From Clostridia bacterium (GTDB lineage Bacteria; Bacillota; Clostridia; Christensenellales; Aristaeellaceae): a DNA stretch of 64,000 bases. Under the pieces are notes generated by a model. It worked only from the letters and a program-made list of their open reading frames with translations. It had not been told where the DNA came from and searched no databases. Position 1 is the stretch's first letter. The number at the start of each line of letters is the position of its first letter. Made by a program: the position numbers and the translations under genes. Location: contig JAFUFB010000009.1 of assembly GCA_017470145.1 (NCBI GenBank), forward strand, positions 1 to 64,000, written 5' to 3'. Positions 1 through 8,086 of the stretch are shown here, in pieces.

Positions 1-126
1 CCACATTATGGAGGAACCCCACTATGAAGAATGAAGTGGGCAAAAGGAAAGGCCCGTGCGCTGCTTCCGGCTGTGCGCCGTCCCTGGTAGGCGCATTGAA
101 ACAGTTTCGGGCCGCATTTGGGTATA

Positions 127-154
127 AGAAAAGCCCGGCGGCTTCCCGCTGGGC
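127..154 (-). terminator. Intrinsic terminator after the portal/small-protein genes
   Basis: Read leftward, a 9-bp stem (146-154 with 133-141, one G-U pair) with a 4-nt loop is followed by TTTTCTT. It lies just after the stop of the 92-aa gene and probably ends the packaging transcript. The remaining bases 1-126 show no gene I can support. Confidence 0.7.
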
Positions 155-173
155 TGGTTTATGGTCACAAATA

Positions 174-452
174 TCAAACGTTGTTCAGGTGATCGATTAT
201 CTTGGCAATTCTCGCCCGTTCCGGCGTGTTTCCCGCGTATTGCAGGAGATGGTTCAGTTCAGGCAACCCCATGTGCTTTAAAAGCTGATCCAGCTCTTCA
301 AAAGCTTCTTCATCCTCTGTGTCGCTGGCGTACATCTGCAAAGCAACATAATGCTTGCACTCCTCTGTCGGCGCATCATTATAATACGCCGCCCAGTAAG
401 GGTTATCAAGCCACTCTGTGAGCACTTCTTTTACCGCGTCCTGGTTTACCAT
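174..452 (-). CDS. Small acidic phage protein of unknown function
   Basis: The 92-residue product is acidic, without membrane segments or a recognisable motif, and looks largely helical (rich in E, D, L, A). I chose the ATG at 452 because GGGGGAG lies a few bases upstream; an in-frame ATG at 476 has no comparable site and would overlap the portal gene. It follows the portal stop by 16 bp and precedes an intrinsic terminator, so it is the last gene of this packaging transcript. No function can be assigned. Confidence 0.65.
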   Translation of the reverse strand: MVNQDAVKEVLTEWLDNPYWAAYYNDAPTEECKHYVALQMYASDTEDEEAFEELDQLLKHMGLPELNHLLQYAGNTPERARIAKIIDHLNNV

Positions 453-468
453 GAAACATCTCCCCCTC

Positions 469-3189
469 TCATTCAAGCCGTATCGGGTTCAGGTCTTGCC
501 GATATTTCTTGTTCAGCAATGTCCTCCCTGTCGAAGCACTGTAAATTGAGTGCTGATTATGCTTGATCGCGAATTCTTTGGCCGCCCGCTCGTCCTGACA
601 TTCAAAACTGACTTCCGGGTTTCCAAAGTAGCCGATGTTTACGCCCGTGGCTCCCAATTCTTTCATGGCAATTGCACACATGGCCGCATAATCCCGATCT
701 GAGTAAGCTCCCAGAGGATCTGTCTCCGTGTTGTTCTGATGGAACGTAACGCAATAACCGCTGGTGACGTTCTTTAGGTTGCCGTTCACATCATAGGTGT
801 TGTAATTCTCAACGCCCGGATGATCCTCAAGAAAGTTCTCGACCTTTCTTCGCACATCCATGTACTTCGGAATTTCTGCTTCGATTTCAGGGTGCTCTGC
901 CACATATCGATCAACATAGGCCTTCGTTGCCTTTGGCCCGCCAATTGCCATGGCTGCTTTTAGACCCTTCCACCCTAAAACACTCTTCCCGGAGGCTGGT
1001 TTGTTCTTTTCCGCCTCCTCGGATATATTATAACTTGTGTTCGATGATTTTACAATAGGCTCTGCGTGGAAATTTTCGCCCTCGGAGTGTTTTTTGTTGC
1101 TCCGGCTTTCGGATTTGACCTCCGCCATGGTTTTGCCCTTCAAGGCGGCGGGGCCTTTATCCACCCTTCCGCCGGAACCATCGGTGAAATGCACCTTGGC
1201 GCCGTTGACGGTACGCCAATTGTCATCCTCCGCATCCCTGGCATTGCGCCGGAATAGGTTTGTCAGCACATCGGCCAGGAAGCTCCTGCGGGGCTTCTCG
1301 GGCTGTTTCTGGGCTTTCTCGGCATCCTCTTCCAGGCGCTGCCGGGTTTCCCTAACAATCCGCTTCGCCTCTTCCAGATCCCCGGCGGCCACCGCTTCGG
1401 CCACATCGGTCTTCATCCGGGCCAGCATCCGTCGCTGCTCGGCGTTGGGCTTTAGATTCTGCCAGAAGGAATCGGTTTCTTTTGCTCCCACGGCGTCCTC
1501 CTGTTTTTCCGTTTCTTTGGCCCCTTTCAGGGCTTTCAGCTTTTCGGTCATCGCTTCCTCGCCCTCACCGCCAGAAGCCCGCTCTGGCTTCACCTGGGGC
1601 TTCCTGGGCGGGTTCTGGGGTTTCTGGGGCATCTTCACGATGTTATTCGGCTTTTCTTCCGGTTCCGGCCCTTCCCCAGGTTCTTTTCCTGGCTCATCCT
1701 CCGGGGCTTCCGGCCCTTCTGGCATCGGGCCGCCCATCATGCCGCCCATTCCACCCATGGGATCGCCGCCCATCTCGCCGCCGTCCACTTCCTCGTCCGC
1801 AGCTTCCACAATCTCGTCCGTGAGGGAAGTCCAAATGCCGATATCCTTGCCATTCTTCCGCATCTCCGTCAGGGCGGTTTTCTGGGATATCAGGCCAGAA
1901 TTGAAGGCCTCTATCACGGTGCCGGTAATCTGCTGGGCAATGTTGGAACGCTCCGCCGGGGTGGTTACCTGCAAGGGCTCGAACACAATCCGCTGCACTC
2001 CGTCCGGGATTTTGCCCCACAGGCTCATGCACATAACGGGCATCAGCTTATCAATGGCAGGCCGCAGGTTCCGCTCTTGGAGCTGGGAAAGCATCTCATA
2101 ATAGTTTTTCATGTCGCTCTCGCCCGTGGCGTTCATACCCTGGGGAGAACGGCCATAAAGCTTCGTTGCGGGGATTTCCGCCGCGCCAGCCATATCCATC
2201 ATGAAGGATTCATAGATTTCAGACAGGCCTGAGAAGGAATAGGGGTGCTGCTCATAGCCGTCCTCGCTGCCCATGATCATCATGCCGAAGGAGGTGCGGA
2301 AACGGTTTTCCTCATGGATACTGTTCACGATCTGCTGTTTCTGCTTCTCGGTGCCCATGCCCATGACTTCGCCAAAGTCAGCCATTTTCAGCACGCCCAC
2401 ATTGGCCTGGAAAACCAGCTGAGCGATGTTCGCGCTGGTGGCGTTCCGCTTCTGCAATTCCTCATAGACATGCTCCAATTCGGAAGCGCCCCAATAGCTC
2501 TCGCTGATCTCCTCGGTAATCGGCAGCATCCGGCCCCGGAACATGAGCAAGCGGGAATGGTGAACTCTCACCGTCTCGTTGGTCTCATTATTCAGGCGCA
2601 CGGTGTAATACTTCGGATAGCCGAATTCCGGGTCATCCATATCCTCTTCCAGGTCCAGGGAGGGGTCCAGGCCGCTGGTGCGGTCTACCACGATGAGTCC
2701 CCGGAAGCACCCCGGCATGAGGTCATCATAATCCAGAGGCTGATCCAACATATCCTCCTGGCCCTTAATCACCATCACCGCCGCCGCACCGCCATACAAC
2801 CGGGCCCAGCGCAGGGCGTTGGTGATTTCCTGTTTCACGCTGTGCTTCGTTTCCAGCTCCGCCAGCTCATCTATCTTATCCTGATCCAGAGCAGAGGAAA
2901 CGGAGTACCAGGCGCGGGTCATGTCCTCACAGGGGGTGTCGATAATCCGCTTCGCAATCCAGTTTTCCCGATAGAGCACAGTCAACAGCTCATAGTCTCG
3001 GGTGATTGAATTCCGCTGGTAATCATTCGATTCATTCAGGGGGGACGCTTCGCCCAGGAAGGCCGCCTGATTGACATATCCGTCTCGGGCCGCCAGTAAG
3101 GACAGGGGCATCGCGCCCTGCTTTTCAGCTTTCGCTTCCTGTGCCTGCCGCTGGGCCGCTCGAATGTTTCTGCGCCGTTTGCTGGACAT
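469..3189 (-). CDS. Phage portal protein, DUF1073/Acb1-N-like family, with long C-terminal extension
   Basis: Residues about 40-450 resemble the DUF1073 portal family (PF06381), whose members form the dodecameric DNA-entry ring of the capsid. The position directly after the large terminase supports this. A Gly/Met/Pro/Glu-rich linker (about 470-560) and a charged helical stretch (about 575-660) follow. Then comes a short module with NGAKVHF (about 670-700) and a separate C-terminal domain (about 770-906) containing GYCVTFHQN and NPEVSFECQ. At 906 residues it is roughly twice a bare portal. Some DUF1073 relatives carry an Acb1 anti-CBASS domain at the C-terminus, but I cannot see the paired HxT/S motifs of Acb1 here. 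An AAGGAGGTGA site precedes the ATG. Portal role likely; tail function unknown. Confidence 0.85.
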   Translation of the reverse strand: MSSKRRRNIRAAQRQAQEAKAEKQGAMPLSLLAARDGYVNQAAFLGEASPLNESNDYQRNSITRDYELLTVLYRENWIAKRIIDTPCEDMTRAWYSVSSALDQDKIDELAELETKHSVKQEITNALRWARLYGGAAAVMVIKGQEDMLDQPLDYDDLMPGCFRGLIVVDRTSGLDPSLDLEEDMDDPEFGYPKYYTVRLNNETNETVRVHHSRLLMFRGRMLPITEEISESYWGASELEHVYEELQKRNATSANIAQLVFQANVGVLKMADFGEVMGMGTEKQKQQIVNSIHEENRFRTSFGMMIMGSEDGYEQHPYSFSGLSEIYESFMMDMAGAAEIPATKLYGRSPQGMNATGESDMKNYYEMLSQLQERNLRPAIDKLMPVMCMSLWGKIPDGVQRIVFEPLQVTTPAERSNIAQQITGTVIEAFNSGLISQKTALTEMRKNGKDIGIWTSLTDEIVEAADEEVDGGEMGGDPMGGMGGMMGGPMPEGPEAPEDEPGKEPGEGPEPEEKPNNIVKMPQKPQNPPRKPQVKPERASGGEGEEAMTEKLKALKGAKETEKQEDAVGAKETDSFWQNLKPNAEQRRMLARMKTDVAEAVAAGDLEEAKRIVRETRQRLEEDAEKAQKQPEKPRRSFLADVLTNLFRRNARDAEDDNWRTVNGAKVHFTDGSGGRVDKGPAALKGKTMAEVKSESRSNKKHSEGENFHAEPIVKSSNTSYNISEEAEKNKPASGKSVLGWKGLKAAMAIGGPKATKAYVDRYVAEHPEIEAEIPKYMDVRRKVENFLEDHPGVENYNTYDVNGNLKNVTSGYCVTFHQNNTETDPLGAYSDRDYAAMCAIAMKELGATGVNIGYFGNPEVSFECQDERAAKEFAIKHNQHSIYSASTGRTLLNKKYRQDLNPIRLE

Positions 3190-3209
3190 CTTGCGTCACC
3201 TCCTTTGTC

Positions 3210-4454
3210 TTAGGCCCCAATTCCCTTATCCAGGAGCCTTGCACAGCAGGCCGCACTATCCGGCGCGTCATCATGCTCCGCATCCTGGGTGTAATCCAAA
3301 ATCTGGGCCACATAATCCGGGTCTGTTCCTTCCAGGAACTTGATGTTTCCCCACCACTTTCTGAGGTAGGTTGAAATCTTGACGTACTTATTCAGCGATT
3401 CATGATATCCATGCGGGTAACGGCCCTTCCGCCTGATCTCCTTCTTGAGATAGCCCTTGTCGGCGTTATCCTCCACATTGATAGGATAACAGGCCAGGCG
3501 GTCGCAATCCTCAATGATCGCATCCAGTACGGTGTCCACATGCTTCTGCCACAGACGGCCATACATATAAATGGTGTCCCCTACCCGCTTGGCGCAGGTG
3601 AAGGCCGTTCCATCCTCGCCGCCATAAGCGGCATCAATATGGGCAATGCCATCCCGGAGCAGCTTCGCATCCTTGAAGAACTCGGGAGATTCACTGAACA
3701 GAGCATTCTCTGAAGCGATATGCCGCAACTCATAGTTGGCGGCAAACAGAGAAGGCGCCATATCCCTGCGGAGCTGGGCAATCTTCTCCTCACTAAGCAT
3801 CCCCGTCCGATGATAATCCCAGATTTCCGGGCGGGGCATAATGGTGAACGCGTCCTCCTTATGCCAGGGAGTGCCGGTGTTGATGATCCGGCCGCCAGGG
3901 TTGCGGACATTCTGCAACTCCTGGTATACGCTCTTGGTGTGCTCCCGCTCCGCTTTGGAGATACGGTCCTTCAGGTTGACAATATCGTCCGTAATCACGA
4001 TATCCGCATGCTTACCGGTCAGAGATCCCGAAATACCCATTCCCAGCAATTGGGAGGCCCCTCGGGGAGCGCTGTAGCAGGAGGTGGTGATTTCGTTCGC
4101 CGTGGCTCGGAGAACAATCAATTTGAACCCAGTCAGGGCTTCATACACCTGCTGGAAGATATCCGAATTCAGGATACGATTCACGTTCTTGATGACTTCC
4201 GTCACGTCCGTGTCGGTCTTCCGCAGGAAGATGATGTTCTTGCTCCGGTCTCGAACCATCATCAGGGCAATGGCAATGCAGAGGCAGGTGGTCTTATATG
4301 ATCCACGGTGGGCCTGTAGGGTAAAATCCTCGGTCCCGTTCATCATGTTTACAATCCACTGCTCATGCATCTCATTCAGATTGGAATAGCCCAGGGCCTT
4401 CCCCAGGGCCATCGGGTGAGCAATGAACCAGGCCGCTTTTTCCTTCTGCGTCAC
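3210..4454 (-). CDS. terL: Phage terminase large subunit (ATPase and nuclease)
   Basis: This is the DNA-packaging motor that cuts and pumps phage DNA into the prohead. The deviant Walker A AHRGSYKTT is at about residues 48-56, Walker B DIVITDD at 151-157, and the coupling motif NTGTPW at 192-197. The C-terminal RNase-H-like nuclease has acidic residues in HIDAAYGG (about 272-279), VEDNADKG and DDAPDS. The length of 414 residues is slightly short for the family. Its start overlaps the small-terminase stop by 4 bp, and the portal follows after 20 bp, the usual TerS-TerL-portal order. Confidence 0.93.
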   Translation of the reverse strand: MTQKEKAAWFIAHPMALGKALGYSNLNEMHEQWIVNMMNGTEDFTLQAHRGSYKTTCLCIAIALMMVRDRSKNIIFLRKTDTDVTEVIKNVNRILNSDIFQQVYEALTGFKLIVLRATANEITTSCYSAPRGASQLLGMGISGSLTGKHADIVITDDIVNLKDRISKAEREHTKSVYQELQNVRNPGGRIINTGTPWHKEDAFTIMPRPEIWDYHRTGMLSEEKIAQLRRDMAPSLFAANYELRHIASENALFSESPEFFKDAKLLRDGIAHIDAAYGGEDGTAFTCAKRVGDTIYMYGRLWQKHVDTVLDAIIEDCDRLACYPINVEDNADKGYLKKEIRRKGRYPHGYHESLNKYVKISTYLRKWWGNIKFLEGTDPDYVAQILDYTQDAEHDDAPDSAACCARLLDKGIGA

Positions 4455-4975
4455 TTGGCATCGCTCCCGTCTTTTTCCTCCGGCCCGCCCAGCATCGAGA
4501 ATGCATCATCCAGGGCGGAGTATCCGCTGATCCCCTGTTTAAGCGCTTCCTTCTCGGCTTCCAGCCGTTCCCGCTCCAACAGCACCTTGGGGTCCTGGTT
4601 GGTTATCTCCATCCACATCTGAATTGCTCGGGCATCCCCGCGCATAGCTTTCTGCTGTAGGGCTACAAAGGTCAGGAAACCGGCGGTATAAGAGCCGTCC
4701 TCCGGGTCAGCGCCCATCTTAATCAGCCCATCTCTCAGGACTGGGGTCAGCACCGGCTTATAGCTCATGATTTCCTCAAGCATCTGCCGGGCCGTCCTGG
4801 TTTCCCGCTGAACCTGTTGAGATTTCTTCCCGCCTTTTCGGGCTGTCTCTACCTGTTGTCTGCCTGCTCTAAACCGAGTCGCCTTTCCATTCTCTGGCTT
4901 CAAATTGGCGTTGCTTTTTGCTCGGCTTTCAGCAACTTCCTCGGGCGTCTTTCTCTTAGTCGGCAACCGAATCAC
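4451..4975 (-). CDS. terS: Probable phage terminase small subunit
   Basis: The 174-residue product has a basic N-terminus (about 1-60), a helical middle (about 60-140) and an acidic tail, and sits immediately before terL with translational coupling (4-bp overlap). Small terminases recognise phage DNA and regulate TerL. The call rests on position, size and general composition; no diagnostic motif is visible. The start is a GTG inside the 3' end of the cytosine methylase gene, without a clear ribosome binding site, so an internal start is possible. Confidence 0.65.
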   Translation of the reverse strand: MIRLPTKRKTPEEVAESRAKSNANLKPENGKATRFRAGRQQVETARKGGKKSQQVQRETRTARQMLEEIMSYKPVLTPVLRDGLIKMGADPEDGSYTAGFLTFVALQQKAMRGDARAIQMWMEITNQDPKVLLERERLEAEKEALKQGISGYSALDDAFSMLGGPEEKDGSDAK

Positions 4976-6035
4976 CCGGCCTTAACCACTGGCGCTCCAC
5001 CTCTTTGGCGATCCTCGCCATCATCACTGGTGGCACGCTCATTCCGCACACATACTGCGGCGGCTGGTCGATAAAGTCATAATCCTGCGGAAAGGTCTGC
5101 ACGTTGATGAAATCCTGCTTGCTCATCCCCATGCCATCATACATCCGAAAATAGGAACCGCCGCTGGCGATGGTTCCACACACCTGATCGTCTGACCAAA
5201 TGTAGTTTGTGAAGCCCTTATACTGTCCAGAAAGTCTCTCGTTGATATCCGCTAATTTCCGGTCCGTCGGCTTCCTGTTATCCAGGAGCATTTTCAGTCT
5301 CGAACCTTCTTTCAACGGTACCCCCCCTTCTGACCTGACTTCACCAAACAGAATCGGCTTCTCATGGAAACCGAGCTGAATCTTCGGAAGATCCAAATCA
5401 TTCCGCTGGGCCAGGAAGAACACTCTCTCCCGCCGCTGGGGAACGCCCATGCTGGCGCCATTCATCAGGAACATCTGGGGCTTATACCCCGCCGCCCGGA
5501 AGGCCTTGAAAATCTCATTGACATATCCCTTGGCATTCCCGGCGGTCAGCCCCTTCACGTTTTCGGCAATGACCACCTTGGGTTGTAGCTTCTTCGCAAT
5601 ATCGATAAACCAGAAGAACAGGTCATCTAAGCGCTGCATCTTCTGGCCCTCTCGGAACTGCTTCTCGGTGTTCCAGCCCTTTTCCCGTTCTCCCGCAGAG
5701 CTGAACACGCTGCATGGCGGGGAACCGTCCAGGATATCCAGATGGAGCAAATCCTCCGGCAGTTTATCCCGGTCAATAGCTCCGAATTCCCGGACATCCA
5801 TGTTGTAGTTATACTTGGGGTGGTGGTTCGCCACATACACCTTGTTCATGGCGTGATCAATCTCGCAGTTGCCAATCACGGTGTATCCGGCCAATTTGTA
5901 TCCCATAGAGGAACCGCCGCCGCAGGAGAAACATGAAAATACTTTGAGGCCATTTTTCTCCACGGCATCCAGGTCCTTGAGATACCACTTCCAGTTATAG
6001 CTCACTGAAATGGAACCCGCATTCTGGACATTCAT
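4956..6035 (-). CDS. DNA (cytosine-5) methyltransferase
   Basis: The 359-residue product carries the ordered C5-methylase motifs: a glycine-rich AdoMet loop VFSCFSCGGGSS (about 32-43), the catalytic GSPPCS (Cys near 108), AENVKG (about 157-162) and PQRRERV (about 199-205). It also has a terminal motif X helix, VPPVMMARIA. The ATG at 6035 has GAGG at good spacing; an upstream TTG/ATG pair at 6071/6068 is also open. It overlaps the ParB-like gene upstream and the small terminase downstream. A solitary methylase in a packaging cluster most likely protects phage DNA from host restriction. No cognate endonuclease is visible. Confidence 0.9.
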   Translation of the reverse strand: MNVQNAGSISVSYNWKWYLKDLDAVEKNGLKVFSCFSCGGGSSMGYKLAGYTVIGNCEIDHAMNKVYVANHHPKYNYNMDVREFGAIDRDKLPEDLLHLDILDGSPPCSVFSSAGEREKGWNTEKQFREGQKMQRLDDLFFWFIDIAKKLQPKVVIAENVKGLTAGNAKGYVNEIFKAFRAAGYKPQMFLMNGASMGVPQRRERVFFLAQRNDLDLPKIQLGFHEKPILFGEVRSEGGVPLKEGSRLKMLLDNRKPTDRKLADINERLSGQYKGFTNYIWSDDQVCGTIASGGSYFRMYDGMGMSKQDFINVQTFPQDYDFIDQPPQYVCGMSVPPVMMARIAKEVERQWLRPGDSVAD

Positions 6036-6477
6036 ATTCGAAGGCCTCATCTCCGAAATCGTCCTCATCAAATTCCATGCCGGTGTCTACCCGCTCGCTG
6101 CGGTCCTTCTGCTCATCCTCGAAGCCGAACTGCAGCATATCGATTTCATCCCCGATGAAATCCATAGCCTCGGTCAGGAGCGGTTCATCCCAAACGGCCA
6201 TTTCAGCCACCCGGTTATCCACCAGGCGATAAGCCCGAATCTGATCCTCCGTCAGGTCATCTGTGGATACGGTGGGCACTTCATTCAAGCCCAGCTTCCG
6301 CGCCGCCAGCAGGCGAGTATGCCCGCACACAATCACGCTGTCATTATCCACCACAATTGGTACCAGGAACCCAAAGGCCTGAATGCTGGCCGCCACCTTA
6401 TCAATGGCTTTCTGGGTGTCCCGGGGGTTGCGCATATAGGGAATCAGCTCGTCCAGCGATCTGTAAACGACATTCAT
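5995..6477 (-). CDS. ParB/Srx-like nuclease-fold protein (third copy)
   Basis: The 160-residue product has a ParB N-terminal-type domain (about 1-115) with the GHTRLLAAR nucleotide-binding motif at about 52-60, the most conserved feature of this fold. An acidic linker and a single CPECG pair follow at the C-terminus, as if a zinc ribbon were half lost. The start overlaps the stop of the previous ParB-like gene by 4 bp and the end overlaps the methylase start. There is no ParB DNA-binding HTH, so a plasmid-partition role is unlikely. Phage ParB-like proteins next to methylases are common but poorly understood. Confidence 0.8.
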   Translation of the reverse strand: MNVVYRSLDELIPYMRNPRDTQKAIDKVAASIQAFGFLVPIVVDNDSVIVCGHTRLLAARKLGLNEVPTVSTDDLTEDQIRAYRLVDNRVAEMAVWDEPLLTEAMDFIGDEIDMLQFGFEDEQKDRSERVDTGMEFDEDDFGDEAFEYECPECGFHFSEL

Positions 6478-7010
6478 TCCAGATCACCTTCCTCTTCCGG
6501 GTCGTAGCTCTCGGATTCAAAATCCTCAGTGCTATATTCTATGGCTTTCTGGCGCAGAATTCTCGCCCCGCATCTGGGGCAAATCACCCACTGCGGGTCT
6601 TTGGTCGCTTTTGCGGCCTTTTCCTTCTTCGGTTTCATATCAAAGCCGAAAACGGACATATCAAAGGCGCCAGCCAGGTCATCCAATTCAGTAGCCAACA
6701 GGCCCACATCCCAGGAAGCGAATTCCCCGGTCTTATTATCGGCCAATTGGAAGGCTTTTAGCTGCTTCTTGGTCAGCTTATCCGCCACCACACAGGGCAC
6801 TTCATCAAGGCCCAGCTCGATTGCGGCCTTGAGGCGGGTATGGCCGGCAGCCACATGCCCTTCCGCATCTATCACGATTGGCACCCGGAAACCGAATTGC
6901 CGAATGCTTTCCTTTACACCCGGAACCGCCGCATCATTGCGCCGGGGGTTATCCGGGTCAGGGAGCAAATCGGCCACATGCCAATTTGTGATCTCAATCC
7001 TTTCCTGCAT
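6474..7010 (-). CDS. ParB/Srx-like protein with C-terminal zinc-ribbon remnant (second copy)
   Basis: The 178-residue product is paralogous to its two neighbours. A ParB-N domain has AAGHTRLKAA at about 54-63. Downstream of about residue 140 is a basic linker with CPRCGARI and an acidic tail. The ATG at 7010 is preceded by AGGAGGG; a TTG 33 bp upstream lacks a site. An intrinsic terminator lies between the first ParB gene and this one, so the two may not be expressed equally. The substrate is unknown; the fold binds nucleotides (CTP in ParB, ATP in sulfiredoxin). Confidence 0.8.
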   Translation of the reverse strand: MQERIEITNWHVADLLPDPDNPRRNDAAVPGVKESIRQFGFRVPIVIDAEGHVAAGHTRLKAAIELGLDEVPCVVADKLTKKQLKAFQLADNKTGEFASWDVGLLATELDDLAGAFDMSVFGFDMKPKKEKAAKATKDPQWVICPRCGARILRQKAIEYSTEDFESESYDPEEEGDLE

Positions 7011-7045
7011 TTTTCCCTCCTGATTTTTTCGATGATATAACAAAA

Positions 7046-7067
7046 CCCCACGGCCTCTGCCGCAGGG
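7046..7067 (-). terminator. Intrinsic terminator between the first and second ParB-like genes
   Basis: Read leftward, a 9-bp stem (7059-7067 with 7046-7054, two G-U pairs) with a 4-nt loop is followed by TTTTG. It lies after the stop at 7081 and before the ATG at 7010, so the late operon must pass it by partial readthrough or antitermination. Confidence 0.6.
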
Positions 7068-7080
7068 TTATGTACCTGAG

Positions 7081-7971
7081 TCAATGGTTATCAATCGAAA
7101 TCACGGTCAGCACCGTGTAGCCGGCCTCCACCAGCAATTCTCGCATGGCCTTCACCGTTCGCCCGGTTGTCAGGATGTCATCATAGAGAATCACGTTCTT
7201 CTCCTCCGGCCAAACATGCATCGTGAACTCCGGGTTTATCCGGTCCCTGTTCTTGCAGGTGGCTACATCGGGATAGAACGGAATCAACAGCTCCCCGGCA
7301 ATATACTCACATACCGCCGTTGCGAAGTGAAAACCTTCTGCGTGTCTTCTCCTGGGCGTGGTCAGTAAGCACCATCCGCATTCGCTGAGATTTCCTCCAC
7401 TCATCTCTCGAATGAACTCAATGGCGTTTTCCGCAATAAACGGAACATGCTTCTCTGTTTTGATGCTTTCCAAAGGAATGCCCTTGTTCCCCGTCTTCAT
7501 AAGACACTGGTAATACTCGCCATTGGCTTTTCTTACCGTCACCTTATCAGTCAGGTCACATTTTTTCTTTGATTCGGCCCAGCGTTTTTCCTTCTTCACA
7601 TCATCCGCGAAGTCAAAACCAAAATCCAGGTTGCCAAAGTCCAGGCCCATCAGCTCACCCGCCAGCAGATCCTTGTCCCAGGCGGCATATTCTGAGGTCT
7701 TGTTATCGATCAATCTGTATTCCTGAATCTGTTCCTCTGAGAGGTTGTCTATCACCACACAGGGAACTTCCTTCAGGCCCAGCTTCTTAGCAGCCTGAAA
7801 TCTGGTATGACCGTTGATGATCGTTCCATCCGCTGTCACTTGCAGTGGGGAACGAAAGCCGAATTCTTTGATAGAGGCGGCCACCGGATCAATCGCGTCT
7901 TTATTTCTTCTCGGATTCTTCTTATAGGGATGAAGCTCGCTCATGCTTTTGTATACAATTTTCTCCTGCAT
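7081..7971 (-). CDS. ParB-like domain fused to a type I phosphoribosyltransferase domain
   Basis: Residues about 1-125 form a ParB-N domain with NGHTRFQAAKK at about 53-63. Residues about 150-296 form a phosphoribosyltransferase-like domain with the PRPP-binding signature VILYDDILTTGRT at 260-272. Upstream, LTTPRRRHAEGFHFA recalls ComF-type transferases. Type I PRTases attach or release ribose-5-phosphate on bases, so a nucleotide- or base-directed reaction is plausible, but the substrate is unknown. The ATG at 7971 follows a GA/GG-rich GAGGGGGTGAG. It is the first gene after the iteron-controlled late promoter and its terminator. Confidence 0.85.
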   Translation of the reverse strand: MQEKIVYKSMSELHPYKKNPRRNKDAIDPVAASIKEFGFRSPLQVTADGTIINGHTRFQAAKKLGLKEVPCVVIDNLSEEQIQEYRLIDNKTSEYAAWDKDLLAGELMGLDFGNLDFGFDFADDVKKEKRWAESKKKCDLTDKVTVRKANGEYYQCLMKTGNKGIPLESIKTEKHVPFIAENAIEFIREMSGGNLSECGWCLLTTPRRRHAEGFHFATAVCEYIAGELLIPFYPDVATCKNRDRINPEFTMHVWPEEKNVILYDDILTTGRTVKAMRELLVEAGYTVLTVISIDNH

Positions 7972-8011
7972 CAGGCTCACCCCCTCACAGAGAACCCAGG
8001 GCAAAAATAAA

Positions 8012-8036
8012 AACCGCGGAAGCAATCCGGCGGTTT
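8012..8036 (-). terminator. Intrinsic terminator immediately downstream of the late promoter
   Basis: Read leftward, a stem of about 9 bp (ACCGCCGGA with TTCCGCGGT) around a 4-nt loop is followed by TTTTATTTTT (about 8003-8012). It lies only about 20 bp after the predicted start of transcription from the late promoter and about 40 bp before the ParB-PRTase start codon. A promoter followed at once by a terminator resembles the lambda pR' arrangement. Confidence 0.78.
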
Positions 8037-8046
8037 CCTTACACCT

Positions 8047-8070
8047 TTGGTGATTATATTATAGCACCAA
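8047..8070 (-). promoter_or_regulatory. Inverted repeat overlapping the late -10 box (candidate operator)
   Basis: TTGGTG (8047-8052) and CACCAA (8065-8070) are inverted with a 12-bp spacer that contains the TATAAT of the late promoter. A dimeric protein bound here would block polymerase. Confidence 0.45.
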
Positions 8071-8086
8071 TTTTTTCGGCTGTCAA
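8058..8086 (-). promoter_or_regulatory. Consensus sigma-A late promoter
   Basis: On the minus strand TTGACA (8086-8081) is separated by exactly 17 bp from TATAAT (8063-8058). Both boxes are perfect consensus. The -35 box directly abuts the last 11-bp iteron. Transcription would start near 8051 and run into the ParB-PRTase, methylase, terminase and portal genes. Confidence 0.8.

Noticed and set aside
1037-2101. 354-residue serine-rich ORF on the plus strand
   Set aside because: It is antisense to the portal gene and arises from its Gly/Pro/Glu-rich codons.
5995-7971. Plasmid-type ParABS partition genes
   Set aside because: No ParA ATPase, no ParB HTH domain and no parS-like palindromes nearby; the ParB folds are stand-alone or fused to PRTase.
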